From Gemmatimonadota bacterium (GTDB lineage Bacteria > Gemmatimonadota > Gemmatimonadetes > Gemmatimonadales > Gemmatimonadaceae), in NCBI GenBank assembly GCA_021299375.1, contig JAJTGR010000011.1:134617-198616 (forward strand): a stretch of DNA of 64,000 nt, in the 5' to 3' direction. Under the pieces are notes generated by a model that saw only the letters and a list, made by a program, of their open reading frames with translations, ran no database searches and had not been told where the DNA came from. Within the stretch, counting starts at the first letter, position 1. Each line of letters begins with the position of its first letter. The translations under genes and the position numbers were made by a program. This document shows positions 18,546 to 27,146 of this stretch, piece after piece.

Positions 18546-21209
18546 TCACCCCGGCGGTGCCGTCGTCGCACTGAAGTGTTGCCGGATGAGAACCGTACGC
18601 TCCAGGTCGTCCCGCGCCTGCAGCACCTTCTGCCGCAGATCCGCCGGGAGCGCAGGGTTCGCGGCCAGCCACCCATCCACGAGGGTCAGGGCGTCCGGCT
18701 CCGTCTGGCCGTTCAGCATCGCGCTCAGCCACGCACCCAGAAAGAAGATCCGCCGATTCTGCTGAATCCAGGGCAACGAATCCAACCCCGCGGTGAGAAA
18801 CGCACGGGTCAGCCCCCGCTGATCAGGATCGTGGAAGGCGCGCAGGCTCGACGTCACCCATTCCTCATTCAACGACGCGTCGGCAAACCAGCGTCTGAAC
18901 AACGCCTGCTTGGCGGCGGCGTCCGGCCTCGCGGCCTCGGCCACGAAAGCCTGACGGTGCCCCTCAGTCGTGGCATCACGGTGCCGTTCGGTGGCAATGA
19001 GCGAGTCCGCATCCTCCGCCCCGCGCGCGACCAGCCGCGTCACCACCGACCAACGCGTCGGCGCCCGAAGCGGAAGCCCAAGCACCGTGTCCCGTGTCAG
19101 CCACCCGCGAAGGTTGCCCAATGCCTCCCGACGCCGAGCTACTGTCACATAGGTGTCGAGATGCGCCTTGCGCGTTCCATACGGCGACGCCGTGTCGGCA
19201 ACGCCCGCCAGCAGCTGCGCTTCGAGTTCCGGCAGCATCGCGTCACGTGTCCCGGCGTCCACGTAGCGGCTCGTCACCGTGACCACGCGGCTCAGCAGCA
19301 CACCGGACAACTGTTCATCGCGTTCATGCCGCAGCGCGTCGATGGCCATACGGGCGTAGCGCCGGGGATCCAGCCGCGCCTCGCGCACGAGGTCCCACAG
19401 CGAACCCCAGAGCATCGCGCGCAGGAAGTCGTCGCCGACGGTGCCGATCTGCTGCTCCAGCCAGGCAACGCTCGCCGAGTCGGGGAGGACGATCGCGTAG
19501 CCGTAGTCGCCTTCGTTGGCATACACAAAGGCCGGTGCCGGCCGTCCCGCTGCCTCTGGCACCAGGGTGGTGTCGCCGCGCAGCTCCACCGGCAGGCTCA
19601 CTGCCGGCGCATCGGCATAGTGCAGCCGCACCTGCACCTTGAGCGGCCAGGCGCCGGCGCCCGACACCGACGGCTGCGCGGGGCGCTGCACCAGCGCCAG
19701 CCGCGCAATGCGTCCGTTCTCGAGGCGCACCTCCTGGGACACGAGCGGCATACCGGGGCGCAGCATCCAGTGCTGTCCCCATGCCGTGAGGTCGCGGCCG
19801 GCGGCGGAACCGATCGCCGCCAGCAGCGCCTGCCACGTGGCGTTCCCATACGGATGCTGCTGCAGGAAGCCCTGCACTCCTCGCTGAAATGCCGGCGGGC
19901 CCACCAGGAATTCGAGCTGCCGAAGCACCGACGGCGCCTTGTTGTACACGATGGGCCCGTAGTTGCTCTTGGCCTGGTCGAGGTTGGCCAGCGCCTGCCA
20001 CACCGGCGTGGTACCGGCGGTGGCATCGGTCGCGTAGGCCACCGGCTTGTTGCGCAGATAGAAGGTCTTCCACGCGTTCGACGACGGTTCGAGATCGGCC
20101 TGCATGCGCGCCGCCATGAAGGTGGCGAAGCCTTCCTTGAGCCAGAGGTCGTCGAACCAGCGCATCGTCACATAGTCGCCGAACCACTGATGGGCGACTT
20201 CGTGAAACGTGGTGGCCTGCCGGCCCAGCAGCTGCGCGGTCGTGGGACGCTCGCGGTAGATGAAGCTCTCTTCGTTGTAGAACACCGCGCCGGGGTGCTC
20301 CATGCCGCCGAACGGGAACGCGGGGGCCAGCAGCGCGTCGTACTTGTCGAAGGCATAGGGCACACCGAAATACGTGCCGAGCCAGCGCAGGGCGCGGGCA
20401 TTCATGGCGAGCAACGTGTCACCCTCGGCCTCCCTGGCCCGCGATGCCCGGACATAGAGTGACAGGGGGACGGCTGGCCCGCCGGTGCGCAACGCCTCGC
20501 GCCGGGTGTGCGTCACCCACGGCCCGGCGGCGAAGGCGATGAGATACGTGCTGAGCGGCTTCGTCTCGGCGAACCGGTGGGTGATGGTGGCGCCGCTGGT
20601 GTCGCGCCGAATCATTGGCCCGTTAGCCAGCGCGGTCCATCCGCGGGGGGTGGTCAGCGTCAGGCGCAGGCGGGCCTTGAGATCCGGCTGATCGAAGGAC
20701 GGGAAGAGCAGGTTGGCGTCCGACGGCACGAGCAGCGTGTAGAGATACGTGCTGCTGTCACGCGCATCCCGGGTGCGGATGATCGCCGCGCCGGCGGAGG
20801 CGATGGGGGTGCGGAACGCGAGCGTGATGGCGTTCCGCCCCGGTCGCAGCCGCGATGCCGGCACGGTGAGGTGATGCCGGTTCCACTCGGCCGCGGCGCC
20901 CGGCCACGCCACCCCGTTCACCGCGGCGCTGTCGAGCGCCAGCCCCCGGAAGTCGAGGAGCACATCGCCGGGGCCCCGTCGGGTGAATGTGACGGTCACC
21001 CGGCCCGTGGCGGTGTCCCCCGGAGAAACGGAGAGGGCAAGGTCGTAAGCGACCTGCGACAGCTGGGCCCGGCGCCGGGCCGCCAGGTCGGCGGAGACGC
21101 CGGGGCCGGCGAGCGTGGCCTGTGGGTGGGCGGGGGCAGGCGCAGCGACGAGACCCGTCGCGAGCAGGCCGCCGAGGAGGACAACGCGATATCCGAGCGG
21201 TGAGATCAT
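18546..21209 (-). CDS. M1-family metallo-aminopeptidase, exported
   Basis: 887 residues. A signal peptide (MISPLGYRVVLLGG onwards, cut near APAHPQA) directs it outside the cytoplasm. The N-terminal beta domain is followed by the catalytic domain with GGMEHPGAVFYNEE (the GxMEN-type exopeptidase motif, with His in place of Asn). The zinc site is HEVAH at residues 336-340 with Glu359 as third ligand at the expected distance. A helical C-terminal domain of ~350 residues follows. It should remove N-terminal amino acids from peptides. ATG 21209 is chosen over an upstream in-frame start because it alone begins with a signal peptide. It lies upstream of the SusC/D unit on the same strand. Confidence 0.92.
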   Translation of the reverse strand: MISPLGYRVVLLGGLLATGLVAAPAPAHPQATLAGPGVSADLAARRRAQLSQVAYDLALSVSPGDTATGRVTVTFTRRGPGDVLLDFRGLALDSAAVNGVAWPGAAAEWNRHHLTVPASRLRPGRNAITLAFRTPIASAGAAIIRTRDARDSSTYLYTLLVPSDANLLFPSFDQPDLKARLRLTLTTPRGWTALANGPMIRRDTSGATITHRFAETKPLSTYLIAFAAGPWVTHTRREALRTGGPAVPLSLYVRASRAREAEGDTLLAMNARALRWLGTYFGVPYAFDKYDALLAPAFPFGGMEHPGAVFYNEESFIYRERPTTAQLLGRQATTFHEVAHQWFGDYVTMRWFDDLWLKEGFATFMAARMQADLEPSSNAWKTFYLRNKPVAYATDATAGTTPVWQALANLDQAKSNYGPIVYNKAPSVLRQLEFLVGPPAFQRGVQGFLQQHPYGNATWQALLAAIGSAAGRDLTAWGQHWMLRPGMPLVSQEVRLENGRIARLALVQRPAQPSVSGAGAWPLKVQVRLHYADAPAVSLPVELRGDTTLVPEAAGRPAPAFVYANEGDYGYAIVLPDSASVAWLEQQIGTVGDDFLRAMLWGSLWDLVREARLDPRRYARMAIDALRHERDEQLSGVLLSRVVTVTSRYVDAGTRDAMLPELEAQLLAGVADTASPYGTRKAHLDTYVTVARRREALGNLRGWLTRDTVLGLPLRAPTRWSVVTRLVARGAEDADSLIATERHRDATTEGHRQAFVAEAARPDAAAKQALFRRWFADASLNEEWVTSSLRAFHDPDQRGLTRAFLTAGLDSLPWIQQNRRIFFLGAWLSAMLNGQTEPDALTLVDGWLAANPALPADLRQKVLQARDDLERTVLIRQHFSATTAPPG

Positions 21210-21273
21210 TCCCGCAAGGTGCCGGCGCCCGCGACGTTCTGTCCAGCGCACGCCGGGTAGGCGGGACCGGCGG

Positions 21274-22284
21274 TCAATCGAACATGCGGTCGGCAATCGC
21301 GGCGATCTCTTCGGCATCGCGCCACGCCGCCTCGAGTGCCGCCAACTCACCCTGCATGGCCTGGCGTTCGGCATCCTCGTTCATGGCGATCTCCAGCGCG
21401 AGCCGTTCGGTCGACGTGAGCCCCAGCACGCCGACGTCGTCGTCCCAGAAAATGGCGTTCTTTCGACGGCGCGTCGCGCGCAGCGCGCTGCTCGTCCGGA
21501 TGTACTGCTCGGCGTCGCCCGCCTCCGTGATGCGACGGGTGGCCTCGGAGATCTGCCCACGACTGCCGCCGCGGGCGTTGAGGTGAGCGAGCAGGGGGCT
21601 GGCGACCTGCACGGCCTGCGACCGGTCGAGGTCCAGCACGCCGTCGGCATGGGCGATGCGGAGTTGCCACGGGACCGACCCGTGGTCAGCCAGGACTTCG
21701 AGCCGCGCGACGTGGCTGAAGCGCAGCGGGCGCAACGCACCATCCGGGGTGCGCACGTGCGCCAGCACGCGATCGTACTGCAGTCGCGCCTCGAGGTGCT
21801 CCAGCGGCGTCTGCACCGCCGATTTCCAACGGCGGCTGCTCGTGAGTTCATAGGCCACGCCCGCCATGGCCGCGAAACTCCCGACCACGAGAGCCGCACC
21901 GCCGCCAAGGAGCGAGGCCGCTGTGGACGATGGGCCCGGGAGCCTCAACCGGCGGCGGCGAAGCCGTGACCCGTAGCGCCATGCCGCGAACTCCGGCCGC
22001 AGCGGCTTGCCGACGCGCACCAGGTCGAGCCGGTCGGCCAGCGTGGCCAGCCCGATGTTGTCGGTGCTTACCCGCACGGTCGTGCCGCGGTACAGGCGTT
22101 CGCAGGCTTCGACCGTCTCCCAGCGTTCCTCGAGCGGGGACAGGTTCCAGTTCCGGCACCGGGTGCACACCACCCACAGGCGGCCGCGCTGGGCATCGAA
22201 GGCGAGCCGGCGCCCCACCGGAAAGGTCTCGAGCTGGTCATTGCGTCCCAGGCCGCTGTGGCAGAACAAGCACGTCGAATACAC
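21274..22284 (-). CDS. Membrane protein with N-terminal zinc ribbon, unknown function
   Basis: 336 residues. The first 60 contain two CxxC knuckles (CLFC at about 5-8 and CTRC at about 40-43), which probably bind zinc. A basic stretch (RYGSRLRRRRLRL) leads to one hydrophobic span (about 125-147: AASLLGGGAALVVGSFAAMAGVAY). The C-terminal half is soluble, charged and helical, with a Glu/Ala-rich coiled end (QGELAALEAAWRDAEEIAAI). The GTG start at 22284 has GGAGG 7 nt upstream and starts right at the zinc ribbon; an open frame extends further but lacks a ribosome-binding site. No function is recognised. It is transcribed divergently from the double-Rieske gene. Confidence 0.7.
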   Translation of the reverse strand: MYSTCLFCHSGLGRNDQLETFPVGRRLAFDAQRGRLWVVCTRCRNWNLSPLEERWETVEACERLYRGTTVRVSTDNIGLATLADRLDLVRVGKPLRPEFAAWRYGSRLRRRRLRLPGPSSTAASLLGGGAALVVGSFAAMAGVAYELTSSRRWKSAVQTPLEHLEARLQYDRVLAHVRTPDGALRPLRFSHVARLEVLADHGSVPWQLRIAHADGVLDLDRSQAVQVASPLLAHLNARGGSRGQISEATRRITEAGDAEQYIRTSSALRATRRRKNAIFWDDDVGVLGLTSTERLALEIAMNEDAERQAMQGELAALEAAWRDAEEIAAIADRMFD

Positions 22285-22572
22285 GAACTCGCCTCCTCGT
22301 CGCCCCTGTGGTGAATGGCGTTCCCCAGGCGACCGCCTGCGGGCCCCGCCTCGCATCCCCCCTCATCGCGAATCTGCAGCGAGGTCGCTCCCTCCGCACG
22401 GTGACGAAGGTGACAATTGGATTAACGGTGCCCGTCTTCCCCCGTCCCCGTCGCGGCAGCAACGTTTACAAGGAATCCCGAGCGTGCGCGCGCTGGCTCG
22501 CGTCGATCGCTCGCGTTCGTTGCTCGAGCCGTACCTCGCGCGCTGTTCTTCTTGACCTCCAACCGCTCCCCG

Positions 22573-24006
22573 ATGTCCTCCGATCCCTCTCCTTGCGCGA
22601 CCTGCGCCCGGCTGGACCGCCGGCAGTTCCTCACCTCGGCGTCGTTGCTGTCGCTCGGGGCCATGGTCACCGCGTCGTGCGGAGACGGGGTGCTCAGCGG
22701 CCCGGAGATCAGCCCCGGCTTTCCCGAGGAGACGCTGCGACTGGATCCGCGACAGATCACGGCGCTGCAACAGGTCGGCGGACGGACCGTGGTCACCCAG
22801 GGCGTGACGACACCGGTGCTCGTGGAACGCGTGACCAGCGGTCAGTACCGCGCCCTCTCGCTGGTCTGCCCGCACCGTGGCACGATCGTCGCCGTGGAGC
22901 CGAACGGGTTCCTGTGCCCCAATCATGGCGCCCGCTTCGATCGCGACGGCACCTGGCTTGGCGGGCAGGCCACCGCCGACCTCGCGCCACTGGGCGTCCG
23001 GGTCAACGCCGACGGCACGCTGACCATTGGTGGCGCCCCGCTGCCGCCGGCGCTCGCGCTCGGCGCCTCGTCGGCGGCCTTCGTGACGACCTTGGGCGGC
23101 GCGCAGCCGGCGCCGCGCACCATCGCCATCGGTAACGACGGCGGCGGCATCCTGTCCGGCCTCCAGGTTTCGCTGGCCTATGGGCCGAACCAACGCAGCG
23201 GCTGGCTCAGTGTGCAGCTCGACCAGGCGTCGGCACCCGCCGTGCTCACGCTCACGGCACAGCGCGGGACCCTCACAGCAGGCACCTACAACGCGACGGT
23301 CACGGTTGGCGCACCCGGCATCAGCAACGGCGCCCAGACCATCGCCGTGTCGCTGCTCGTGCAGGACCCGGCCGCACCGGCGGCGCTCCAGCTGTCGGTC
23401 GGGGCGGTGGCGTTCTCGTCGCCGGCGGGTACCACGCCGCCGCCTCAGACCGTGCAATGCAGCAACAGCGGGGGCGGCACGCTCGCTGGCCTCCAGGCGC
23501 AGGTGGCCTACGGGGCGACAGGCGGGCGGTGGCTGTCCGTGAGCTTCGATCGCACGTCCGCGCCCGCCGCACTCACCCTGCAGGCGGACCTGACTGGGCT
23601 GGCCGCCGGCAGCTACACCGCCACCGTCACCGTCTCGGCCACCGGCGTGGCGTCCCGCACCATCGCCGTGGTGCTCACGGTCACGCCGCAGGGGTTGGTC
23701 GTCACCCTCGCCGCGTGGCCGGCACTGGCCAATGTGGGCGGTGTGGCCGGCAGTGTGGGCAACGTGAGCGGGGGGCCTGTGGCCGTCGCTCGCACGGGGC
23801 CGACGAGCTTCGCCGCGTACTCCATGCGCTGCCCGCATGCGGGCACCACCATCAATGTGGTCAACGGCACCAGCTTCCGCTGTCCGAACCATGGCGCCCA
23901 GTTCAACAGTCAGGGGGTGTGGCAGCCCTCGCCGCAGCGCGCCGAAGACCTCACGCGCCTGACCGTGACATATACCCCGGGCGCCTCGACGTTGGTGGTC
24001 TCATAG
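22573..24006 (+). CDS. Double-Rieske lipoprotein with two internal BACON-like domains
   Basis: 477 residues. The N-terminus has a twin-arginine-like DRRQFL followed by a hydrophobic run and ASC (Cys36), so it may be a Tat-exported lipoprotein. The first Rieske site is Cys99-x-His101 with Cys115-x-x-His118 (CPHRG, CPNHGARF). Two related ~105-residue beta repeats follow, each with a WLSV core (Trp211, Trp320) and an ending like AGTYNATVTV or AGSYTATVTV, typical of BACON/Ig-like domains. The second Rieske site is Cys420-x-His422 with Cys437-x-x-His440 (CPHAG, CPNHGAQF). All eight ligands for two [2Fe-2S] clusters are present. A periplasmic electron-transfer role is likely; the partner is unknown. 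Confidence 0.85.
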   Translation: MSSDPSPCATCARLDRRQFLTSASLLSLGAMVTASCGDGVLSGPEISPGFPEETLRLDPRQITALQQVGGRTVVTQGVTTPVLVERVTSGQYRALSLVCPHRGTIVAVEPNGFLCPNHGARFDRDGTWLGGQATADLAPLGVRVNADGTLTIGGAPLPPALALGASSAAFVTTLGGAQPAPRTIAIGNDGGGILSGLQVSLAYGPNQRSGWLSVQLDQASAPAVLTLTAQRGTLTAGTYNATVTVGAPGISNGAQTIAVSLLVQDPAAPAALQLSVGAVAFSSPAGTTPPPQTVQCSNSGGGTLAGLQAQVAYGATGGRWLSVSFDRTSAPAALTLQADLTGLAAGSYTATVTVSATGVASRTIAVVLTVTPQGLVVTLAAWPALANVGGVAGSVGNVSGGPVAVARTGPTSFAAYSMRCPHAGTTINVVNGTSFRCPNHGAQFNSQGVWQPSPQRAEDLTRLTVTYTPGASTLVVS

Positions 24007-24156
24007 ACGAACGCGCGAGGAGTGGGGCGGCCTTTGTCGGTAGCGCCCCTTCCTTCGCGCCGGTCCTCCGCCGTCGGCCCGCCGATCAGGCGTTGAATCA
24101 GCCGCCTGGTCCGGCTACGTTTCGAGGTTGTTTGACCTCAGCCAACTTTAGTAGCC

Positions 24157-24486
24157 ATGCCGACTTACGAGTTCCGCTGCCCCGACGGCACTATCATCGA
24201 GCGGATCTTCAAGATCAGCGAAGTGCCCGATACCGTCGAGTTGCCCGATGGCGGCGTAGCCACGCGCCAGATTTCGGGAGGCGCCGGCCTGCTCTTCAAG
24301 GGCACCGGCTTCTACATCACCGACTACGGGAAAGACGGCAAGAAGGATCAGCGCGCCGGCTCGTCCAGCGGTGATGCCAAGAGCGAAACCAAGAGCGAAA
24401 CCAAGAGCGAAACCAAGAGCGAGACCAAGAGCGAGACCAAGAGCGAGGCGAAAACGGCCCCGACGCCCTCGCCCAAGGCCGAGTGA
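24157..24486 (+). CDS. FmdB-like small protein lacking zinc cysteines, with KSET repeat tail
   Basis: 109 residues. The start MPTYEFRCPDG and the following ~60 residues match the FmdB/zinc-ribbon regulatory family, and GLLFKGTGFYITDYGK is its usual C-terminal end. The family's CxxC...CxxC ligands are missing; only one Cys remains at residue 8, so zinc binding is unlikely. From residue ~75 a hydrophilic tail is built from tandem KSET units, then TAPTPSPKAE. The gene sits 66 nt upstream of argS, where FmdB-type genes are common companions of housekeeping genes. Function unknown. Confidence 0.75.
   Translation: MPTYEFRCPDGTIIERIFKISEVPDTVELPDGGVATRQISGGAGLLFKGTGFYITDYGKDGKKDQRAGSSSGDAKSETKSETKSETKSETKSETKSEAKTAPTPSPKAE
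24379..24450 (+). repeat. Six 12-bp tandem repeats coding KSET
   Basis: AAGAGCGARACC is repeated in frame six times (three copies with A, two with G, and a diverged last copy) inside the FmdB-like gene. It encodes an alternating Lys/Glu tail. Copy number could change by slippage without breaking the frame. Confidence 0.9.
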
Positions 24487-24552
24487 CCGCGGCCGGCGCC
24501 CACCCCACGCGACCGCTCGCCGGCATCCGCACCTCCCTTCAGACTCCACGCC

Positions 24553-26205
24553 GTGACCCAGGCTGATGCCCTGCGGGCCGAACTGGCGCGCGCGGCGCGC
24601 ACACTCGGTGCGCCCGACGACGTAGCTCCCATTCTCGAACGCCCGCGTGATCCGTCGTTCGGGGATTGGGCCACCAACCTCGCGATGACCCTCGCCAAGC
24701 CGCTCGGACGCAAGCCGCGCGAGTTGGCGGAGGAGATCATCGCCGCCCTCGACAGGCCCAGCGTCGGCATCGTCGCCGCCGACATCGCCGGCCCCGGCTT
24801 CATCAACATCCGGCTCGATTCCGGCTTCCAGGCGCGAGGCCTGCTGCAGATCCTCGCTGCGCCCGAGCGGTGGGGCCGTCACGACATCGGGCACGGGCGC
24901 AAGGTCTGCGTCGAGTTCGTGTCCGCCAATCCCACCGGGCCATTGCACGTGGGCCACGGCCGTCAGGCGGCACTCGGCGACGCCATCAGTACGCTGCTCG
25001 AGTGGACCGGCTGGGACGTCGACCGCGAGTTCTACTACAACGACGCCGGCGCGCAGATCGCGAATCTTGCGCGCAGTACACAGGCGCGCGTCCGCGAACT
25101 CGCCGGGCAGCCGCTCGAGATACCCGAGGGCGGGTATCACGGCGCGTACATCGCGGAAATCGCCGAGCGTTACGTGCAGCAGCACCCCGACGATCGCGAG
25201 GGTAACGACCTCGAGGCGCTGCGCCTGTTCGCGGTGGCTGCGCTGCGCCACGAGCAGGACCTCGACCTGCAGGCGTTCGGCGTCAAGTTCGACACCTACT
25301 ATCTCGAAAGCTCGCTGTACGCCGACGGACGCGTGGAACAGACCGTCGAGGCGCTGAAAGCCTCCGGCCACACGTACGAAGAGGAGGGGGCGTTGTTCCT
25401 GCGCACCACCACCTTCGGCGACGACAAGGACCGCGTCATGAAGAAGAGCGCGGCCAAGGGTGGCGACTACTCCTACTTCGTGCCCGATGTCGCGTATCAC
25501 GTGACCAAGTGGGAGCGCGGCTACACGCGCGCCATCAATGTGCAGGGCGCCGACCACCACAGCACCACCACGCGCGTACGGGCCGGGCTGCAGGCGCTCG
25601 GGCTTGGTATTCCGCAGGGCTACCCCGACTACGTGCTGCACCAGATGGTGACGGTCATGCGAGGCGGGGAGGAGGTGAAGATCTCCAAGCGCGCCGGGTC
25701 GTACGTGACGGTGCGCGACCTCATCGACGAAGTCGGCCGCGATGCCGTGCGCTACTTCTACCTCATGCGCAAGGGCGACTCGCAGCTCATCTTCGATGTG
25801 GACCTCGCCCGCAGCCAGTCGGAAGAGAACCCGGTCTATTACATCCAGATGGCTCATGCCCGCATGTGCGGCATCTTCCGGGTGGGCGAGATCGATGCTG
25901 CCACCGTCTCGGCCGAGGGCGTCGAGCTTGGCGTACTCGCGGAGCCGGCGGAGCAGGAGCTCGTCAAGCAGCTGCTCGACTTCCCAGCCATCGTGAAGGG
26001 CGCCGCCGACAACCTCGAGCCGCACCGCGTCGCCGGCTGGTTGCTCGAGACCGCGCGCGCCGCGCACACCTGGTACCACAAGCACCACGTCCTCGGCGAA
26101 CCTGAGGCCATCACCCGCGCCCGCCTGGTGCTGGCGCGCGCCTCGCAGCTCGGCATCGCGGCCGGTCTGCGCATTCTCGGACTGTCTGCGCCGGAGCGCA
26201 TGTGA
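24553..26205 (+). CDS. argS: Arginyl-tRNA synthetase
   Basis: 550-residue class I aminoacyl-tRNA synthetase charging tRNA-Arg. The N-terminal additional domain (to ~115) is followed by VSANPTGPLHVGHGRQ with the HIGH-type motif HVGH at 132-135. The Rossmann core follows, with KISKRAG at 376-382 as the KMSKS equivalent, and then the DALR anticodon-binding domain at the C-terminus (HARMCGIFRVGE onward). Length is normal. The start is GTG 24553. Its final ATGTGA overlaps the next gene's GTG, so the PfkB kinase is probably translated by coupling. Confidence 0.95.
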   Translation: MTQADALRAELARAARTLGAPDDVAPILERPRDPSFGDWATNLAMTLAKPLGRKPRELAEEIIAALDRPSVGIVAADIAGPGFINIRLDSGFQARGLLQILAAPERWGRHDIGHGRKVCVEFVSANPTGPLHVGHGRQAALGDAISTLLEWTGWDVDREFYYNDAGAQIANLARSTQARVRELAGQPLEIPEGGYHGAYIAEIAERYVQQHPDDREGNDLEALRLFAVAALRHEQDLDLQAFGVKFDTYYLESSLYADGRVEQTVEALKASGHTYEEEGALFLRTTTFGDDKDRVMKKSAAKGGDYSYFVPDVAYHVTKWERGYTRAINVQGADHHSTTTRVRAGLQALGLGIPQGYPDYVLHQMVTVMRGGEEVKISKRAGSYVTVRDLIDEVGRDAVRYFYLMRKGDSQLIFDVDLARSQSEENPVYYIQMAHARMCGIFRVGEIDAATVSAEGVELGVLAEPAEQELVKQLLDFPAIVKGAADNLEPHRVAGWLLETARAAHTWYHKHHVLGEPEAITRARLVLARASQLGIAAGLRILGLSAPERM

Positions 26206-27146
26206 CGTCAATCGTAGGCAGTGCCGCCAGCCAGGTGCTGGTCGTCGGCTCGGTGGCCCTCGACTCCGTGGAAACCCCCTTCGGCAAAGCCGACGAGGTC
26301 CTCGGCGGCTCCGGCAACTACTTCGCGTCGTCGGCGTCGCACTTCACGCCGGTGCAGTTGGTCGGCGTGGTGGGCGACGACTACCCGCTCGAGAAGCTCG
26401 CACCCCTCGCCGCGCGCGGCGTGGACTTGAGCGGCGTCGAGAAGGCCGAGGGCACGAGCTTCCGCTGGCGTGGGCGTTACCGTCACGACCTCAATTCAGC
26501 GGAGACGCTCGAGACGCACCTCGGCGTGTTTTCGCACTTCCGCCCCAAGATCCCCGAGCAGTTCCGCCGCGCGCCGTTCGTGTTTCTGGCCAACATCGAT
26601 CCGCGCCTGCAGCTGCAGGTGCTCGAGCAGGTGGAGAAGCCCCAGCTGGTGGCGTGCGACACGATGAACTTCTGGATCGAGTCACGGCGTCCCGAACTGG
26701 TGGAGCTGTTGGGGCACGTCGATCTCATCACCCTGAACGATGCCGAAGCGCGCCAGCTCACCGAGCACACCAACCTGGTGCAGGCCGCGCGCTGGATCAT
26801 GGACAAGGGGCCGAAGCATGTGCTCATCAAGAAGGGCGAGCACGGCGCGTTCATGTTCACGCCCGACAGCATCTTCTTCGCGCCGGCGTACCCGCTGGAG
26901 AGCGTCTTCGATCCCACCGGCGCCGGCGACTCGTTCGCCGGGGGGTTCATCGGCTACCTGGCGGCCACCGGTGACTTGAGCGATCGCAACATGCGGCGCG
27001 CCGTCGTGGTGGGCTCGGCGATGGGCTCGTTCGCAGTCGAGAAGTTCTCCAATACGCGCCTGCTCGAGATCACCCGGGATGACATCGACGCGCGCGTACG
27101 GGAGTTCCGTCAACTCGTGGCCTTCGATACGGAGCTCGGCGCATGA
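26202..27146 (+). CDS. PfkB-family carbohydrate/nucleoside kinase
   Basis: 314 residues of the ribokinase-like fold. The substrate region GGSGNYFASSAS is at ~35-46. The ATP/catalytic motif FDPTGAGDSFAGGF ends the chain, with Asp243 as the expected catalytic base. The particular substrate (ribose, adenosine, fructose or other) cannot be told; sequence context between argS and purM and the lack of a transporter favour a nucleoside or housekeeping role (inference). It overlaps argS by 4 nt upstream and purM by 4 nt downstream, so all three form one transcription unit. Confidence 0.88.
   Translation: MTSIVGSAASQVLVVGSVALDSVETPFGKADEVLGGSGNYFASSASHFTPVQLVGVVGDDYPLEKLAPLAARGVDLSGVEKAEGTSFRWRGRYRHDLNSAETLETHLGVFSHFRPKIPEQFRRAPFVFLANIDPRLQLQVLEQVEKPQLVACDTMNFWIESRRPELVELLGHVDLITLNDAEARQLTEHTNLVQAARWIMDKGPKHVLIKKGEHGAFMFTPDSIFFAPAYPLESVFDPTGAGDSFAGGFIGYLAATGDLSDRNMRRAVVVGSAMGSFAVEKFSNTRLLEITRDDIDARVREFRQLVAFDTELGA

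Noticed and set aside
16846..20462. Two long plus-strand open frames opposite the SusC and aminopeptidase genes
   Set aside because: No signal, domain or ribosome-binding site; the minus-strand genes are strongly supported.
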